A stretch of DNA of 46,401 nucleotides, from the NCBI GenBank assembly GCA_964528095.1, contig CAZGSG010000010.1:1-46401 (forward strand), read 5' to 3'. Source of the DNA: CAZGSG01 sp964528095 (GTDB lineage: Bacteria; Bacteroidota; Bacteroidia; Chitinophagales; Chitinophagaceae). The notes beneath the pieces were generated by a model that had not been told where the DNA came from, did not search any database, and worked only from the letters and a program-made list of their open reading frames with translations. Position numbers and translations under genes: made by a program. Position 1 is the stretch's first letter; the number at the start of each line of letters is the position of its first letter. Of the stretch, positions 1-6,884 are shown in pieces.

Positions 1-1
1 C

Positions 2-109
2 ATTAAATGGAGTGTTGAAGATGGTACGCCAGAGCCACCTACATTCAATACACTTCTTTTTTTGATGGACCATTATAAGTTAAAACCGATAGACGAAACA
101 GCTCTTTAA
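2..109 (+). CDS. 3' end of an unidentified gene (partial)
   Basis: An open frame enters from the left edge and closes with TAA at 107-109, leaving 35 codons. The visible tail includes EDGTPEPPTFNTLLFLMDHY and ends in KPIDETAL. It reads like genuine protein but is too short to assign. It lies on the same strand as the tRNA and accessory operon that follow. Confidence 0.45.
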   Translation: MKWSVEDGTPEPPTFNTLLFLMDHYKLKPIDETAL

Positions 110-536
110 AAAATTGTTGATAGTGTCAAGCGTAATACCCATGACAGGACTGGCTTTAGGGGTACCATGTAGTCAATCGTGGCTAATGGCATGGTCAGAA
201 CAAGGCAGCCGAGAGTAAGGTCAAAGGAAGTGGTCGTAGGCGTCGCTGGATCCTGGGCAAACCTGCAACGGCATCGAAAGTGTACCGAAACTGTCGCCAG
301 CAATGCGCCCAACCCCGGTACATGGTTACCACTATCAACTTATATCGCTAGTGCTGAATTGCAACGTATGGGCCAAAAGCCCGCATCAGGAAAGGGTGCA
401 ATGCCATTACCTGTTATGCACTTTAAAGGTTCTAACCTGCACGAAACCGGTGGGGATTTAGCGTGGAATAAAGTAGCCCTGCGATTGACGAAAATCTTTT
501 GCAGATCAGTGAAACGCTTCATGCTCCCATCGTCAC
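110..536 (+). ncRNA. Candidate large structured non-coding RNA upstream of tRNA-Cys
   Basis: These 427 nt hold no convincing gene: the one long frame across them runs straight through the tRNA. Complementary segments are frequent. GGTACCATGTA (161-171) pairs with TACATGGTTACC (319-330) with one bulge and extends by TAG/CTA (157-159/332-334). Inside it GGCG (239-242) and GCTGG (245-249) pair with CGCC (306-309) and CCAGC (297-301). Downstream, CAGG/CCTG (387-390/410-413) and AAAGGGTGCA/TGCACTTT (391-400/417-424) form a potential H-type pseudoknot, and CTGCGATT/AATC..GCAG (479-486/493-504) a bulged hairpin. Large ornate RNAs such as GOLLD and ROOL are known next to phage tRNAs, but I do not recognise either family here. 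No covariation has been tested. Confidence 0.4.
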
Positions 537-607
537 GGACACATGGCCGAAGGGTTAGGTACAGGACTGCAAATCCTGGCATCCCGGTTCGATTCCGGGT
601 GTGTCCT
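537..607 (+). tRNA. tRNA-Cys (GCA)
   Basis: A complete cloverleaf can be drawn. Acceptor GGACACA (537-543) pairs with TGTGTCC (600-606). The D arm is GCC/GGT, the anticodon stem CAGGA/TCCTG holds loop CTGCAAA with anticodon GCA at 569-571, and the T arm is CCCGG-TTCGATT-CCGGG. The discriminator is U, as expected for tRNA-Cys. CCA is not encoded, so it must be added after transcription. It directly precedes the accessory operon and follows the structured region 110-536. Cysteine-rich phage proteins are common in this window, so a phage tRNA-Cys could help their translation (inference). Confidence 0.95.
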
Positions 608-620
608 CAAAAATTTGATT

Positions 621-824
621 ATGGATGCAAGAGAAGCAAAAATGATAGTGCAGCGAATGGAAACTGATGCAAGGAAAAAATATGATGGACCACCAGGTTT
701 TGAATCATCTTATGTATTAGGCTCCATGCTTTCAAAAATCGAATTTATGTTACTATCGACCAATTTAAAGTTTAAGGATTTTAACGAGGACGGTACATAC
801 AAATTACCTCACGAAAAACGATAA
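621..824 (+). CDS. Small hypothetical protein (67 aa)
   Basis: It begins MDAREAKMIVQRMETDARKK at the ATG 13 nt after tRNA-Cys; upstream in-frame starts lie inside the tRNA and are rejected. The protein is charged and probably all-helical, with an N-terminal amphipathic helix followed by a second helix (SYVLGSMLSKIEFMLLS). No family is recognised. It is the first gene of a co-directional block running to 6665 and is separated from the next ATG by a single nucleotide, so translational coupling is likely. Confidence 0.75.
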   Translation: MDAREAKMIVQRMETDARKKYDGPPGFESSYVLGSMLSKIEFMLLSTNLKFKDFNEDGTYKLPHEKR

Positions 825-825
825 A

Positions 826-1431
826 ATGCCTACTATTCACAAACGAACTGAACGCGAACGAGGTTGCGGTTATCGTAAAAAGGGAGGTCTTTACTTTGTA
901 AGTGAAGGCGTTTCGGCGCCATGTGGTAAACTTCCAATACCGCTTACGGTTTGTCCCTGCTGTAATGCCGGAATCAAGCAGACCCGCGGTTATCAGTGGA
1001 TAAGCAGTCAGCTTTTTTCTGCGACTGTATGTGAAGGGCAATGCATGACCTGTCCAATGAATTTTGGTAACATTCGCATGGGTTTGATGTGGGTTGGTGA
1101 GAAATTTTACTCCACGTCAGGTGAATTTATCAAAGAAGCCAATGCAATGGGCGTAAGTAAAAGGATCTCGCAGGTGCCGAAAGACTTTGTAGTGGGTGAA
1201 ACATGGATTGCGCTGGCTCATCCAAAAGCCTGTAATGGCGTAGGAGAGGGCGGCAAGATAGTAATGACACCAGGTGTTTTTCGGGCATTCCGACCGACCG
1301 CTATCGAATATGTGATCACAGGAAAGGAAACAGAGGACGAACTTGATGCGTTGGAAGCTCGTGGCTTTACGTTGGTAGATGTGACGCCGGATAAGAAATC
1401 ACAGCAAAATTTATACAACGATGAGGATTAA
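826..1431 (+). CDS. Conserved phage protein with cysteine motifs (201 aa)
   Basis: The N-terminal half carries RGCGYRKKGGLYF, PCGKLPIPLTVCPCCNAG and CEGQCMTCP, a pattern I associate with uncharacterised proteins of environmental phages. The clustered cysteines (CPCC, then CxxxCxxC about 35 residues later) suggest a structural zinc site. The C-terminal half (GETWIALAHPKACNG... PTAIEYVITGKETEDE) looks globular and ends acidic. No catalytic motif is visible, so no function is given. It overlaps the next gene by 11 nt, as is typical of this operon. Confidence 0.8.
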   Translation: MPTIHKRTERERGCGYRKKGGLYFVSEGVSAPCGKLPIPLTVCPCCNAGIKQTRGYQWISSQLFSATVCEGQCMTCPMNFGNIRMGLMWVGEKFYSTSGEFIKEANAMGVSKRISQVPKDFVVGETWIALAHPKACNGVGEGGKIVMTPGVFRAFRPTAIEYVITGKETEDELDALEARGFTLVDVTPDKKSQQNLYNDED

Positions 1432-1780
1432 GAAAATTAAAATTGATAGAATGAGAGATACTATTATCGTTGATCAGTACAACGGTAATCATCTTTCACC
1501 AGGTACCCGCTTCTTTTGCGGATGCTGCGGCGAAATTCTTGCTGTGTTGGAAAAGCCGATATCTTTTCCATTCGATCATATTAAGTGGATGAAGCATTGT
1601 AAGGATATTACTTTTACCTCCGGCGGAATATTTAAAGGGCTGCGACATACCACCTGCGGCCATTTGATGTTTCCAATGCAACCGAATTGGGGGTTTTCTA
1701 AGATTGAGTGGTATTTCCAGTGGCAAAAAGAAGATGCTAAAAAGAAAAAACCAATAAGCTATGGGGCTGGAGATAATTGA
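1421..1780 (+). CDS. Zinc-ribbon-like hypothetical protein (119 aa)
   Basis: The start at 1421 overlaps the preceding stop; an alternative ATG at 1451 (MRDTIIVDQYNG) would drop a lysine-rich leader of ten residues. A FCGCCGEIL knuckle near residue 33 and a later TTCGHLMF segment could supply a zinc site. The C-terminus is lysine-rich (KEDAKKKKP). No known family is recognised. It overlaps the nuclease gene by 20 nt, so it is part of the same translationally coupled series. Confidence 0.7.
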   Translation: MRIKKIKIDRMRDTIIVDQYNGNHLSPGTRFFCGCCGEILAVLEKPISFPFDHIKWMKHCKDITFTSGGIFKGLRHTTCGHLMFPMQPNWGFSKIEWYFQWQKEDAKKKKPISYGAGDN

Positions 1781-2123
1781 GAAAATTCATGCTGCTTTGA
1801 AGGGGCAACGCCTTCCTCTAACTGACGAGAAAGTTTTACAGTTGGAAATTGGTAAGTTACTCGTTGCTGCATTTGACGAGGTAATGGTACAACGTGAGTT
1901 TTATCTCGATCGCAAAAGCATCATTGATTTTTTCATAGAAGGGGTAGGTATTGAGGTAAAAATTAAAGGTCAGAAGCGATCTATATACAAACAGTGTGAG
2001 CGATATTGTGAGTTTCCCGAAATAGAGGTATTGATATTAGTGTGTTCGGTAAGTATGGGTTTTCCGAAAGAATTGAACAATAAACCCTGTTACGTTATTA
2101 AATTAACCGAGGCATGGCTTTAA
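1761..2123 (+). CDS. PD-(D/E)XK nuclease-like protein, VRR-NUC-like (120 aa)
   Basis: The pattern is that of a minimal PD-(D/E)XK nuclease. A helix with a conserved Glu (QLEIGKLLVAAFDE) leads to YLDRKSIIDFFI, whose Asp lies about a dozen residues before IEVKIKGQKRS, giving the E-x-K motif; the helix IYKQCERYCEF follows and a strand IEVLILVCS closes the core. The length matches VRR-NUC-type nucleases, which often sit beside phage helicases. It overlaps the start of the SNF2 gene by 10 nt, suggesting the two act together on DNA, for instance in branch processing (inference). Family membership is likely; substrate is unknown. Confidence 0.75.
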   Translation: MGLEIIEKIHAALKGQRLPLTDEKVLQLEIGKLLVAAFDEVMVQREFYLDRKSIIDFFIEGVGIEVKIKGQKRSIYKQCERYCEFPEIEVLILVCSVSMGFPKELNNKPCYVIKLTEAWL

Positions 2124-3790
2124 AAAGTTACGGCGCCATAGTTTTTGATGATAGTAAAAATGTTTGGAAGATCATTTCGGCCGAACCCCACGTCTGTATT
2201 AAGCTAAAAAATACATTCCAGAAAATAAATAAAGCATCAGTACTGCCTTTTGAATTTCCACACACACCGGAAAATTGCCATGACCTTTTATGGTTTATGG
2301 ACCGGTACACACTTTCAATTTCACCGGAGAATAAAAAGCGAATGCAAAGGGCTCGGAAGGCTTACATTGATCTTCAGGAGCAACTTGAACGAATATTGGC
2401 GCCCGACTACATTGGTCAGGAAGTAGAATTAAAAGAGCCGTGGAAAGCCCGCCAATACCAGTTACAAGCAAAGGAGCTGCATGAAATTCAAAAGAATTTC
2501 CTGTTGGGCGATGATATCGGCCTGGGAAAAACGCTCACCGGTACCATTACTTTCAACAAAAAAACTCTTCCGGCATTGGTGGTAGTGCAAACCCACATGA
2601 AAAGCCATTGGAAGGAAAAGGTTGAATTGTATAGTAATTTGAAAGTGCATGTAATAAAAGTCACGAAGCCCTACACGTTGCCAAAGGCTGACGTGTATGT
2701 AATGTCCTACTCCTGCTTATCAGGGTGGGTTGATTTCTTCCAAACAGGTTTCTTCAAATCAGTGATTTTCGACGAAATACAAGAACTCCGGGTAGCAGGA
2801 AGTCAAAAGTATCAAGCCGCCGAAGGTTTGATCTACTCCCTTCAATACACCCTGGGAATGTCAGCCACGCCAATATTCAACTATGGCGATGAGATCTTCA
2901 ATATCATGCATCTACTTAAACCCGGTTGTTTGGGTAGTCGCGAAGATTTTCTGCGGGAATGGTGTGTCCGTGATGGTAACCATTGGGTAGTTGAGGACAC
3001 CAAAGCATTAGGTACTTACCTCCGGGAGCAAAACCTATTCTTGCGTCGCACACGCGCGGAGGTAGGACGCGAATTGCCGCCTGTAAATAAGATCATCCAT
3101 GAGGTAGGGTACGATAGTGCCGAGGTTAAGAAAGCCGATCAAATCGCACGAGAGCTGGCAATAAAGGCTACCACAGGTAGTTTCATGGAAAGGGGGCAAG
3201 CTGCAAGAGAGCTGGACGCTTATGTAAGGCATAAAACGGGTATTGCAAAAGCCAAAGAGGTTGCCGAGTTTGTAAAATTGCTATTACATAGCGAAGCAAA
3301 GATCATCCTTGCCGGTTGGCACCGTGACGTGTACGATGTGTGGCTGAAAGAGCTGGCCGCATTCAAACCGGTGATGTACACCGGTAGTGAATCTGCCAGC
3401 CAGAAAGATGCAGCAAAAAAGGCTTTTGTAGATGAGGACGCGCGTATCATGCTCATGAGCTTGCGATCGGGGGTAGGGCTGGACGGTCTGCAAAAGGTCT
3501 GTAAGTGTGTCGTGTTGGGAGAATTGGACTGGTCACCCCAGGTTCACAATCAATTAATCGGCCGCGTCGATCGCGAAGGGCAAGAGTGGAACGTTACTGC
3601 CTTCTTTTGCATTACCGATTATGGTACCGACCCGATCATGCTGGATATTCTTGGCTTGAAAGCTGACCAGGCGGAAGGTATTATCGACCCGCTGCAAGGA
3701 ACCAAAGTGCAGTTAAGTGATGATTCTCATTTGAAGAAACTGGCGCAATCTTTTTTGAATAAAGAACCTGCAACTTTGTTTGATGAATGA
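2114..3790 (+). CDS. SNF2-family DEAD/DEAH helicase
   Basis: A compact SNF2-type superfamily 2 ATPase of 558 residues. Visible motifs are the Q-like segment ARQYQLQA, motif I GDDIGLGKT (about residue 135), motif II DEIQ in VIFDEIQEL (about 220), motif III MSATP (about 250), and motifs V and VI in the second RecA lobe, including SLRSGVGLDGLQ and QLIGRVDREGQEWNV (about 480). Such phage proteins translocate on duplex DNA and are thought to act in replication or recombination. A basic N-terminal region of about 100 residues precedes the ATPase core. It overlaps the nuclease gene upstream and the next gene by ATGA, so it is translationally coupled on both sides. Confidence 0.93.
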   Translation: MALKSYGAIVFDDSKNVWKIISAEPHVCIKLKNTFQKINKASVLPFEFPHTPENCHDLLWFMDRYTLSISPENKKRMQRARKAYIDLQEQLERILAPDYIGQEVELKEPWKARQYQLQAKELHEIQKNFLLGDDIGLGKTLTGTITFNKKTLPALVVVQTHMKSHWKEKVELYSNLKVHVIKVTKPYTLPKADVYVMSYSCLSGWVDFFQTGFFKSVIFDEIQELRVAGSQKYQAAEGLIYSLQYTLGMSATPIFNYGDEIFNIMHLLKPGCLGSREDFLREWCVRDGNHWVVEDTKALGTYLREQNLFLRRTRAEVGRELPPVNKIIHEVGYDSAEVKKADQIARELAIKATTGSFMERGQAARELDAYVRHKTGIAKAKEVAEFVKLLLHSEAKIILAGWHRDVYDVWLKELAAFKPVMYTGSESASQKDAAKKAFVDEDARIMLMSLRSGVGLDGLQKVCKCVVLGELDWSPQVHNQLIGRVDREGQEWNVTAFFCITDYGTDPIMLDILGLKADQAEGIIDPLQGTKVQLSDDSHLKKLAQSFLNKEPATLFDE

Positions 3791-3993
3791 CATATAAAAT
3801 TCATTTTTCCGATAAAATGCCGGCACAGTTTCAGCAAGTCGCGGCCACTATTGATCAAGAAATGTGGAATGCAATCATCTTAGCAAAATATGTAGTGTAC
3901 AACGGTGAAGATTATATGTTAAACCGAGCTTATGTTGATGTTGATGCGGAAATATCCGTAGTCGTTTTGGATAACCTTTTAAGAAACAGGTGA
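3787..3993 (+). CDS. Small hypothetical protein (68 aa)
   Basis: The ATG overlaps the helicase stop (ATGA). The product (MTYKIHFSDKMPAQFQQVAA...) is small and acidic, with one predicted helix (TIDQEMWNAIILAKYVVY) and a C-terminal strand/helix. It lacks cysteine clusters and membrane segments. No family is recognised. Its overlap with both neighbours (TGATG to the next gene) is the main evidence that it is real. Confidence 0.7.
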   Translation: MTYKIHFSDKMPAQFQQVAATIDQEMWNAIILAKYVVYNGEDYMLNRAYVDVDAEISVVVLDNLLRNR

Positions 3994-4379
3994 TGGATAT
4001 AGTAATTACTACGCCAAAAAATGATATGGAAAAAGCTTCACAAGAGGCAGCAAACTGTATTGAAGATGGCGGAGGGTTTTATTTTCGCCGTTTTCGGTCA
4101 CAACCTTGTCAGATCGAGCCAGGAGAAAAGGTGTGGTATGTAGAGGATGGATATATCAGAGGTTATGCAGTCGTTTCGGAAACAAAGTACCTGGTAAAAA
4201 TGCAGTGTGATACAACAGGAAAATGGTGGCCGCAGGGATTTTATGTTTTTATGGATGCTAAGTCATGGACCTGGATTAAGCCGATCGCACAAAAAGGATT
4301 TCAGGGCTATCGTAGAGCCGACTATATACTGAATTATGAAATAGTTGGCGACTGGAAAGCGCCAAAACCAAAACTATAA
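3993..4379 (+). CDS. PUA/ASCH-like fold candidate (128 aa)
   Basis: Start taken at the ATG within the TGATG overlap; a GTG three nucleotides earlier is also possible. The sequence RSQPCQIEPGEKVWYVEDGY followed by IRGYAVV resembles the opening beta-hairpin of PUA-like/ASCH domains, which usually read PGDxVxxxxxGxIxGxxxV, and WTWIKPIAQKGFQGYRR resembles the later conserved part. ASCH and related domains bind nucleic acids or modified bases. The fold call is by pattern only, and the function in this phage is unknown. Confidence 0.6.
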   Translation: MDIVITTPKNDMEKASQEAANCIEDGGGFYFRRFRSQPCQIEPGEKVWYVEDGYIRGYAVVSETKYLVKMQCDTTGKWWPQGFYVFMDAKSWTWIKPIAQKGFQGYRRADYILNYEIVGDWKAPKPKL

Positions 4380-4385
4380 ACCAAA

Positions 4386-4688
4386 ATGACTAAAGATGAA
4401 ATGGTGGTAGCCGCAGTTGGCACCTATTGTTTTTTATTTGCAATCTGGATAAGATGGAAGTTAAGAAAGGAAATTCCAGTGTACGATCATACGGAAAGTA
4501 TTTGGGTCAGTTACCACATGAGCCATGCCGATGATGGGGAGCTGGTGCCGACCATTACAATATCGGAAGATCGGAAACGTAAAAAATTTAAAAGGGTTTA
4601 CAACGGACAAACCCACTCGTATCACCAAGCGGTAATAAGTTTTAAAAGTGCATTGGCTGATGAAGCATTAAAACAAGTATTTAATTAA
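4386..4688 (+). CDS. Single-pass membrane protein (100 aa)
   Basis: An N-terminal hydrophobic helix (VVAAVGTYCFLFAIWI, residues about 7-22) is followed by RWKLRKE, giving a cytoplasmic-positive signature, then a soluble acidic/basic domain ending in a helix. No lipobox or signal-peptidase site is seen, so a membrane-anchored protein is most likely. No family is recognised. It sits six nucleotides after the PUA-like gene in the same operon. Confidence 0.7.
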   Translation: MTKDEMVVAAVGTYCFLFAIWIRWKLRKEIPVYDHTESIWVSYHMSHADDGELVPTITISEDRKRKKFKRVYNGQTHSYHQAVISFKSALADEALKQVFN

Positions 4689-4693
4689 TTGTT

Positions 4694-5008
4694 ATGGTAG
4701 TAAGAGAAGGAGCAATGGATCCCCGACCCGGCGACAAGCTATTTAAGGAAAGTCCGATGTGCGGCCATCCATCATGCGTTTGTTCACGATGCGGCGAAAA
4801 AATAATGGCCGGTGAAACAGCCATCCGATTATTTACCACTAATACAAAAGGTGAAGTGGATGAAAATAGTCAGGAATATCGTTATTGTGAATTTTGTATG
4901 AGTGGTGTAAGGTTTTTTAATTGCCAAAGGGAGTTTGAATTTGGTAGCCGCTGTAAAAAGCAATGTGATGAATGTAAGGAAGGTAAAAACAAAGATTTAT
5001 GGGAGTAA
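4694..5008 (+). CDS. Zinc-finger-like hypothetical protein (104 aa)
   Basis: Two CxxC pairs, CSRCGEK and CEFCM, are separated by about 36 residues in a layout like treble-clef or PARP-type fingers; a further CKKQCDECKEGK lies at the C-terminus. An in-frame ATG at 4715 (MDPRPGD) preceded by AAGGAG is an alternative start but leaves a very short spacer. It overlaps the DUF5131 gene by 10 nt. Nucleic-acid binding is plausible; no specific family is recognised. Confidence 0.72.
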   Translation: MVVREGAMDPRPGDKLFKESPMCGHPSCVCSRCGEKIMAGETAIRLFTTNTKGEVDENSQEYRYCEFCMSGVRFFNCQREFEFGSRCKKQCDECKEGKNKDLWE

Positions 5009-6177
5009 ATACAAAAATCGAATGGGCTGATAACACCTTTAACCCGTGGATAGGATGCACAAAAGTTTCCGCTGGCTGTAAATTCTGCTATGCCGAAAAA
5101 GATATGGACCAAAGACGCAAGCGGGTGACCTGGGGAATAAACGGTACCCGGTCTGTTACCTCTTATCAGTATTGGCGGAAAGTTCTGTCATGGGAAAGAG
5201 AAGCTAAAGAAACCGGTGTAAAAAAACGTGTTTTCTGTGCATCATTGGCCGACGTATTTGAGGATTGGGACGGCCATGTAATTGACAGTAAAGGAGAGCC
5301 ATTGTATTGGAATAATCGGCAGCATGATAGAGGCTCGGATTATGCCGCCCTGAAATCGGAAATTGCCTTTGGTGATTGCGACAGCATCCCCACTTTTTCA
5401 CATTATCCACTTAAACGGCTGACTGACGAAACCAGTAGTCAGGAGTTCATGCAATATCAGGATTGGTTACCGCTTAGTCTCGACATGATCAGGGAACATC
5501 TTTTCCATCTGATAGAAGCGACCCCGAATTTGATATGGTTATTACTCACCAAAAGACCGGAAAATATAAACCGAATGGTGCCGGAACGTTGGCACCTGAA
5601 CGGATTTCCCTCAAATGTTTGGATAGGAACTTCCGTGGAAGATCAGGAACAGGCATTAAAACGTATTCCTCACCTGGTGAAAGTGCCGGCAGTAATAAAA
5701 TTTCTTTCCTGTGAACCCCTCCTGGGCCCGGTCAACATTACTAATAGAGATTTGAAAAACGCCTATTCGGTTCCGACACGTTACGATGAAATGAATGGTA
5801 AAAAAGTTGGCATTGAATGGACAGATCCCGGTGAAGATTACATAGGAATTGATTGGGTAATTGCAGGTGGTGAAAGTGGGCCGGAAGCAAGAGTACCGCA
5901 CCCGGACTGGTTTCGATCATTGCGAGATCAATGTACGAAGTCAAACACTTCTTTTCTCTTCAAGCAGTGGGGAGAATGGGCGCCACCAGCCGAGGGGCAG
6001 GAATACGATACTTCAAAAGGAAGAGCTGGTAAGGCTTTCCTCGTTTCACATGATGATGGTACAGTACATTGTTTTAAAGATACTGCTGGCAATAATCCTC
6101 ATGTTATGCTTCATGTAGGTAAAAAAAATGCCGGCCGTGATCTGGATGGAAAACAATATGATCAAATACCGCTATGA
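4999..6177 (+). CDS. DUF5131 family (phage Gp37/Gp68) protein
   Basis: The N-terminus TKIEWADNTFNPWIGCTKVS followed by AGCKFCYAEK is the hallmark of the phage Gp37/Gp68 (DUF5131) family. Cys20, Cys27 and Cys30 form a Cx6Cx2C cluster like the Fe-S ligand loop of radical-SAM-related enzymes. Later motifs also fit the family: LLLTKRPENI, NVWIGTSVEDQEQA, FLSCEPLLGP, WVIAGGESGPEARVPHPDW and FLFKQWGEW. The 392-residue length is somewhat long, with an insertion before LSLDMIREHLFHLI. The biochemical role is unproven; a nucleic-acid modifying radical-SAM activity is often suspected. It lies within the overlapping accessory operon. Confidence 0.92.
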   Translation: MGVNTKIEWADNTFNPWIGCTKVSAGCKFCYAEKDMDQRRKRVTWGINGTRSVTSYQYWRKVLSWEREAKETGVKKRVFCASLADVFEDWDGHVIDSKGEPLYWNNRQHDRGSDYAALKSEIAFGDCDSIPTFSHYPLKRLTDETSSQEFMQYQDWLPLSLDMIREHLFHLIEATPNLIWLLLTKRPENINRMVPERWHLNGFPSNVWIGTSVEDQEQALKRIPHLVKVPAVIKFLSCEPLLGPVNITNRDLKNAYSVPTRYDEMNGKKVGIEWTDPGEDYIGIDWVIAGGESGPEARVPHPDWFRSLRDQCTKSNTSFLFKQWGEWAPPAEGQEYDTSKGRAGKAFLVSHDDGTVHCFKDTAGNNPHVMLHVGKKNAGRDLDGKQYDQIPL

Positions 6178-6665
6178 TAAACATATCACACGAAGAAATA
6201 GATCTCTTCAAAAATGACTGGCATCTTTTTGCGGATATGGTCGATTTTATCTTAGGGAAAAACTTAGGTAATGGAGAAACCCGCAAAGTTTACCAATGTG
6301 GTTTTGACCGGGCTGTTGTCGTTAAGGTAGAATCACCGCACAAAGAACATGGCATAGTGTTCGACAATGTTCACGAGTTTACTATCTGGACGAATATCAA
6401 TAAAAGAATGCCGGAGTATGCAAAATATTTAGCTCCATGTGTGAGAATAAGCGGTTGCGGCCGTCTCTTAATTCAGAAAATGACTACTCCGATAGCAAAA
6501 AATCAGTTGCCAAAGAAGATTCCTTATTTCCTTGCAGATACACATATCAATAATTGGGGGATGCTAAACAAACGGGTAGTGTGTCACGACTATGCAAATA
6601 CTTTCATCTTCACTAAACTGATCAGGAACAAGCTCATAAAACCGGAATGGCGGTTTCCGGCATAA
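6174..6665 (+). CDS. Compact protein-kinase-like fold protein (163 aa)
   Basis: The order of motifs mimics a reduced kinase: a glycine-rich loop LGNGETRKVYQCG (residues 31-43), VVVKVE with the candidate ATP-binding Lys51, an E in the following helix (HEFTIWTNI), a hinge-like LLIQKMTTP (98-106), then FLADTHINNWGML with Asp122 and Asn127 standing for the catalytic loop, and VVCHDYANT with Asp139 for the DFG position. At 163 residues it lacks most of the C-lobe. It may be a pseudokinase, an unusually small kinase or a nucleotide-binding protein. It overlaps the DUF5131 gene by ATGA and closes the operon. Confidence 0.6.
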   Translation: MINISHEEIDLFKNDWHLFADMVDFILGKNLGNGETRKVYQCGFDRAVVVKVESPHKEHGIVFDNVHEFTIWTNINKRMPEYAKYLAPCVRISGCGRLLIQKMTTPIAKNQLPKKIPYFLADTHINNWGMLNKRVVCHDYANTFIFTKLIRNKLIKPEWRFPA

Positions 6666-6691
6666 TTTTCCTAATTTTAATTGTTGATCAA

Positions 6692-6699
6692 TAATTTTG
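6692..6699 (+). promoter_or_regulatory. Candidate Bacteroidota promoter -7 box
   Basis: TAATTTTG matches the TAnnTTTG consensus of Bacteroidota primary-sigma promoters and ends 21 nt before the tiny ORF at 6721. No convincing -33 TTG element sits at the usual distance. The downstream terminator at 6777-6803 makes a short independent transcript plausible. Confidence 0.45.
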
Positions 6700-6720
6700 T
6701 TTATTAAAAACTGGTTTATC

Positions 6721-6762
6721 ATGAAAGCAATTAATTACGGTGGCTGCGGATGCGGTCGCTAA
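6721..6762 (+). CDS. 13-codon Gly/Cys-rich micro-ORF (MKAINYGGCGCGR)
   Basis: An ATG-to-TAA frame encodes MKAINYGGCGCGR. It lies between a TAnnTTTG box and a strong intrinsic terminator, so the predicted transcript is about 100 nt and contains nothing else. The GGCGCG run could bind a metal or be processed. Alternatively the transcript is a small RNA and the ORF is fortuitous. No known peptide family is recognised. Confidence 0.35.
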   Translation: MKAINYGGCGCGR

Positions 6763-6763
6763 T

Positions 6764-6779
6764 CTTACGAAAAAGTAAA
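6764..6779. repeat. 16-bp dispersed dyad, copy 1
   Basis: On the minus strand it reads TTTACTTTTTCGTAAG, with arms TTAC/GTAA around a T-rich spacer. Two relatives lie at 15754-15769 and 24937-24952. This copy follows the micro-ORF stop and merges into the A-tract of the terminator hairpin. It could be an operator. Confidence 0.5.
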
Positions 6780-6806
6780 AAGCCTCCTATCTGGGGGCTT
6801 TTTCTT
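6777..6806 (+). terminator. Intrinsic terminator
   Basis: AAAAAGCCTCC (6777-6787), loop TATCT and GGGGGCTTTTT (6793-6803) form an 11-bp stem with one G-T pair, ending in a T-tract. It closes the short unit starting near 6706 and separates the accessory operon from the tail-protein genes. Confidence 0.85.
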
Positions 6807-6859
6807 TGTTCAATGCAGTGAAAACAAGATATAAAGGTAGATTCAAAACCAAATATAAT

Positions 6860-6867
6860 TAGATTTG
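6860..6867 (+). promoter_or_regulatory. Candidate Bacteroidota promoter -7 box
   Basis: TAGATTTG matches TAnnTTTG and ends 17 nt before the ATG at 6885. It follows the terminator at 6777-6806, so a new promoter is needed here for the tail-protein genes. A clear -33 box is not seen. Confidence 0.5.
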
Positions 6868-6884
6868 TGAAAATCTATGCTTAA

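Noticed and set aside
110..536. Group I intron, RNase P RNA or tmRNA
   Set aside because: The conserved core segments of these RNAs were looked for and not found.
179..667. 162-codon plus-strand frame at the left end
   Set aside because: It runs through the whole tRNA-Cys and into the next gene in another frame, with no matching family or start context; the tRNA is certain, so the frame is taken as chance.
890..902. TTTACTTTGTAAG as a fourth dyad copy
   Set aside because: It lies inside a coding region, and its spacer is three bases shorter than in the three listed copies.
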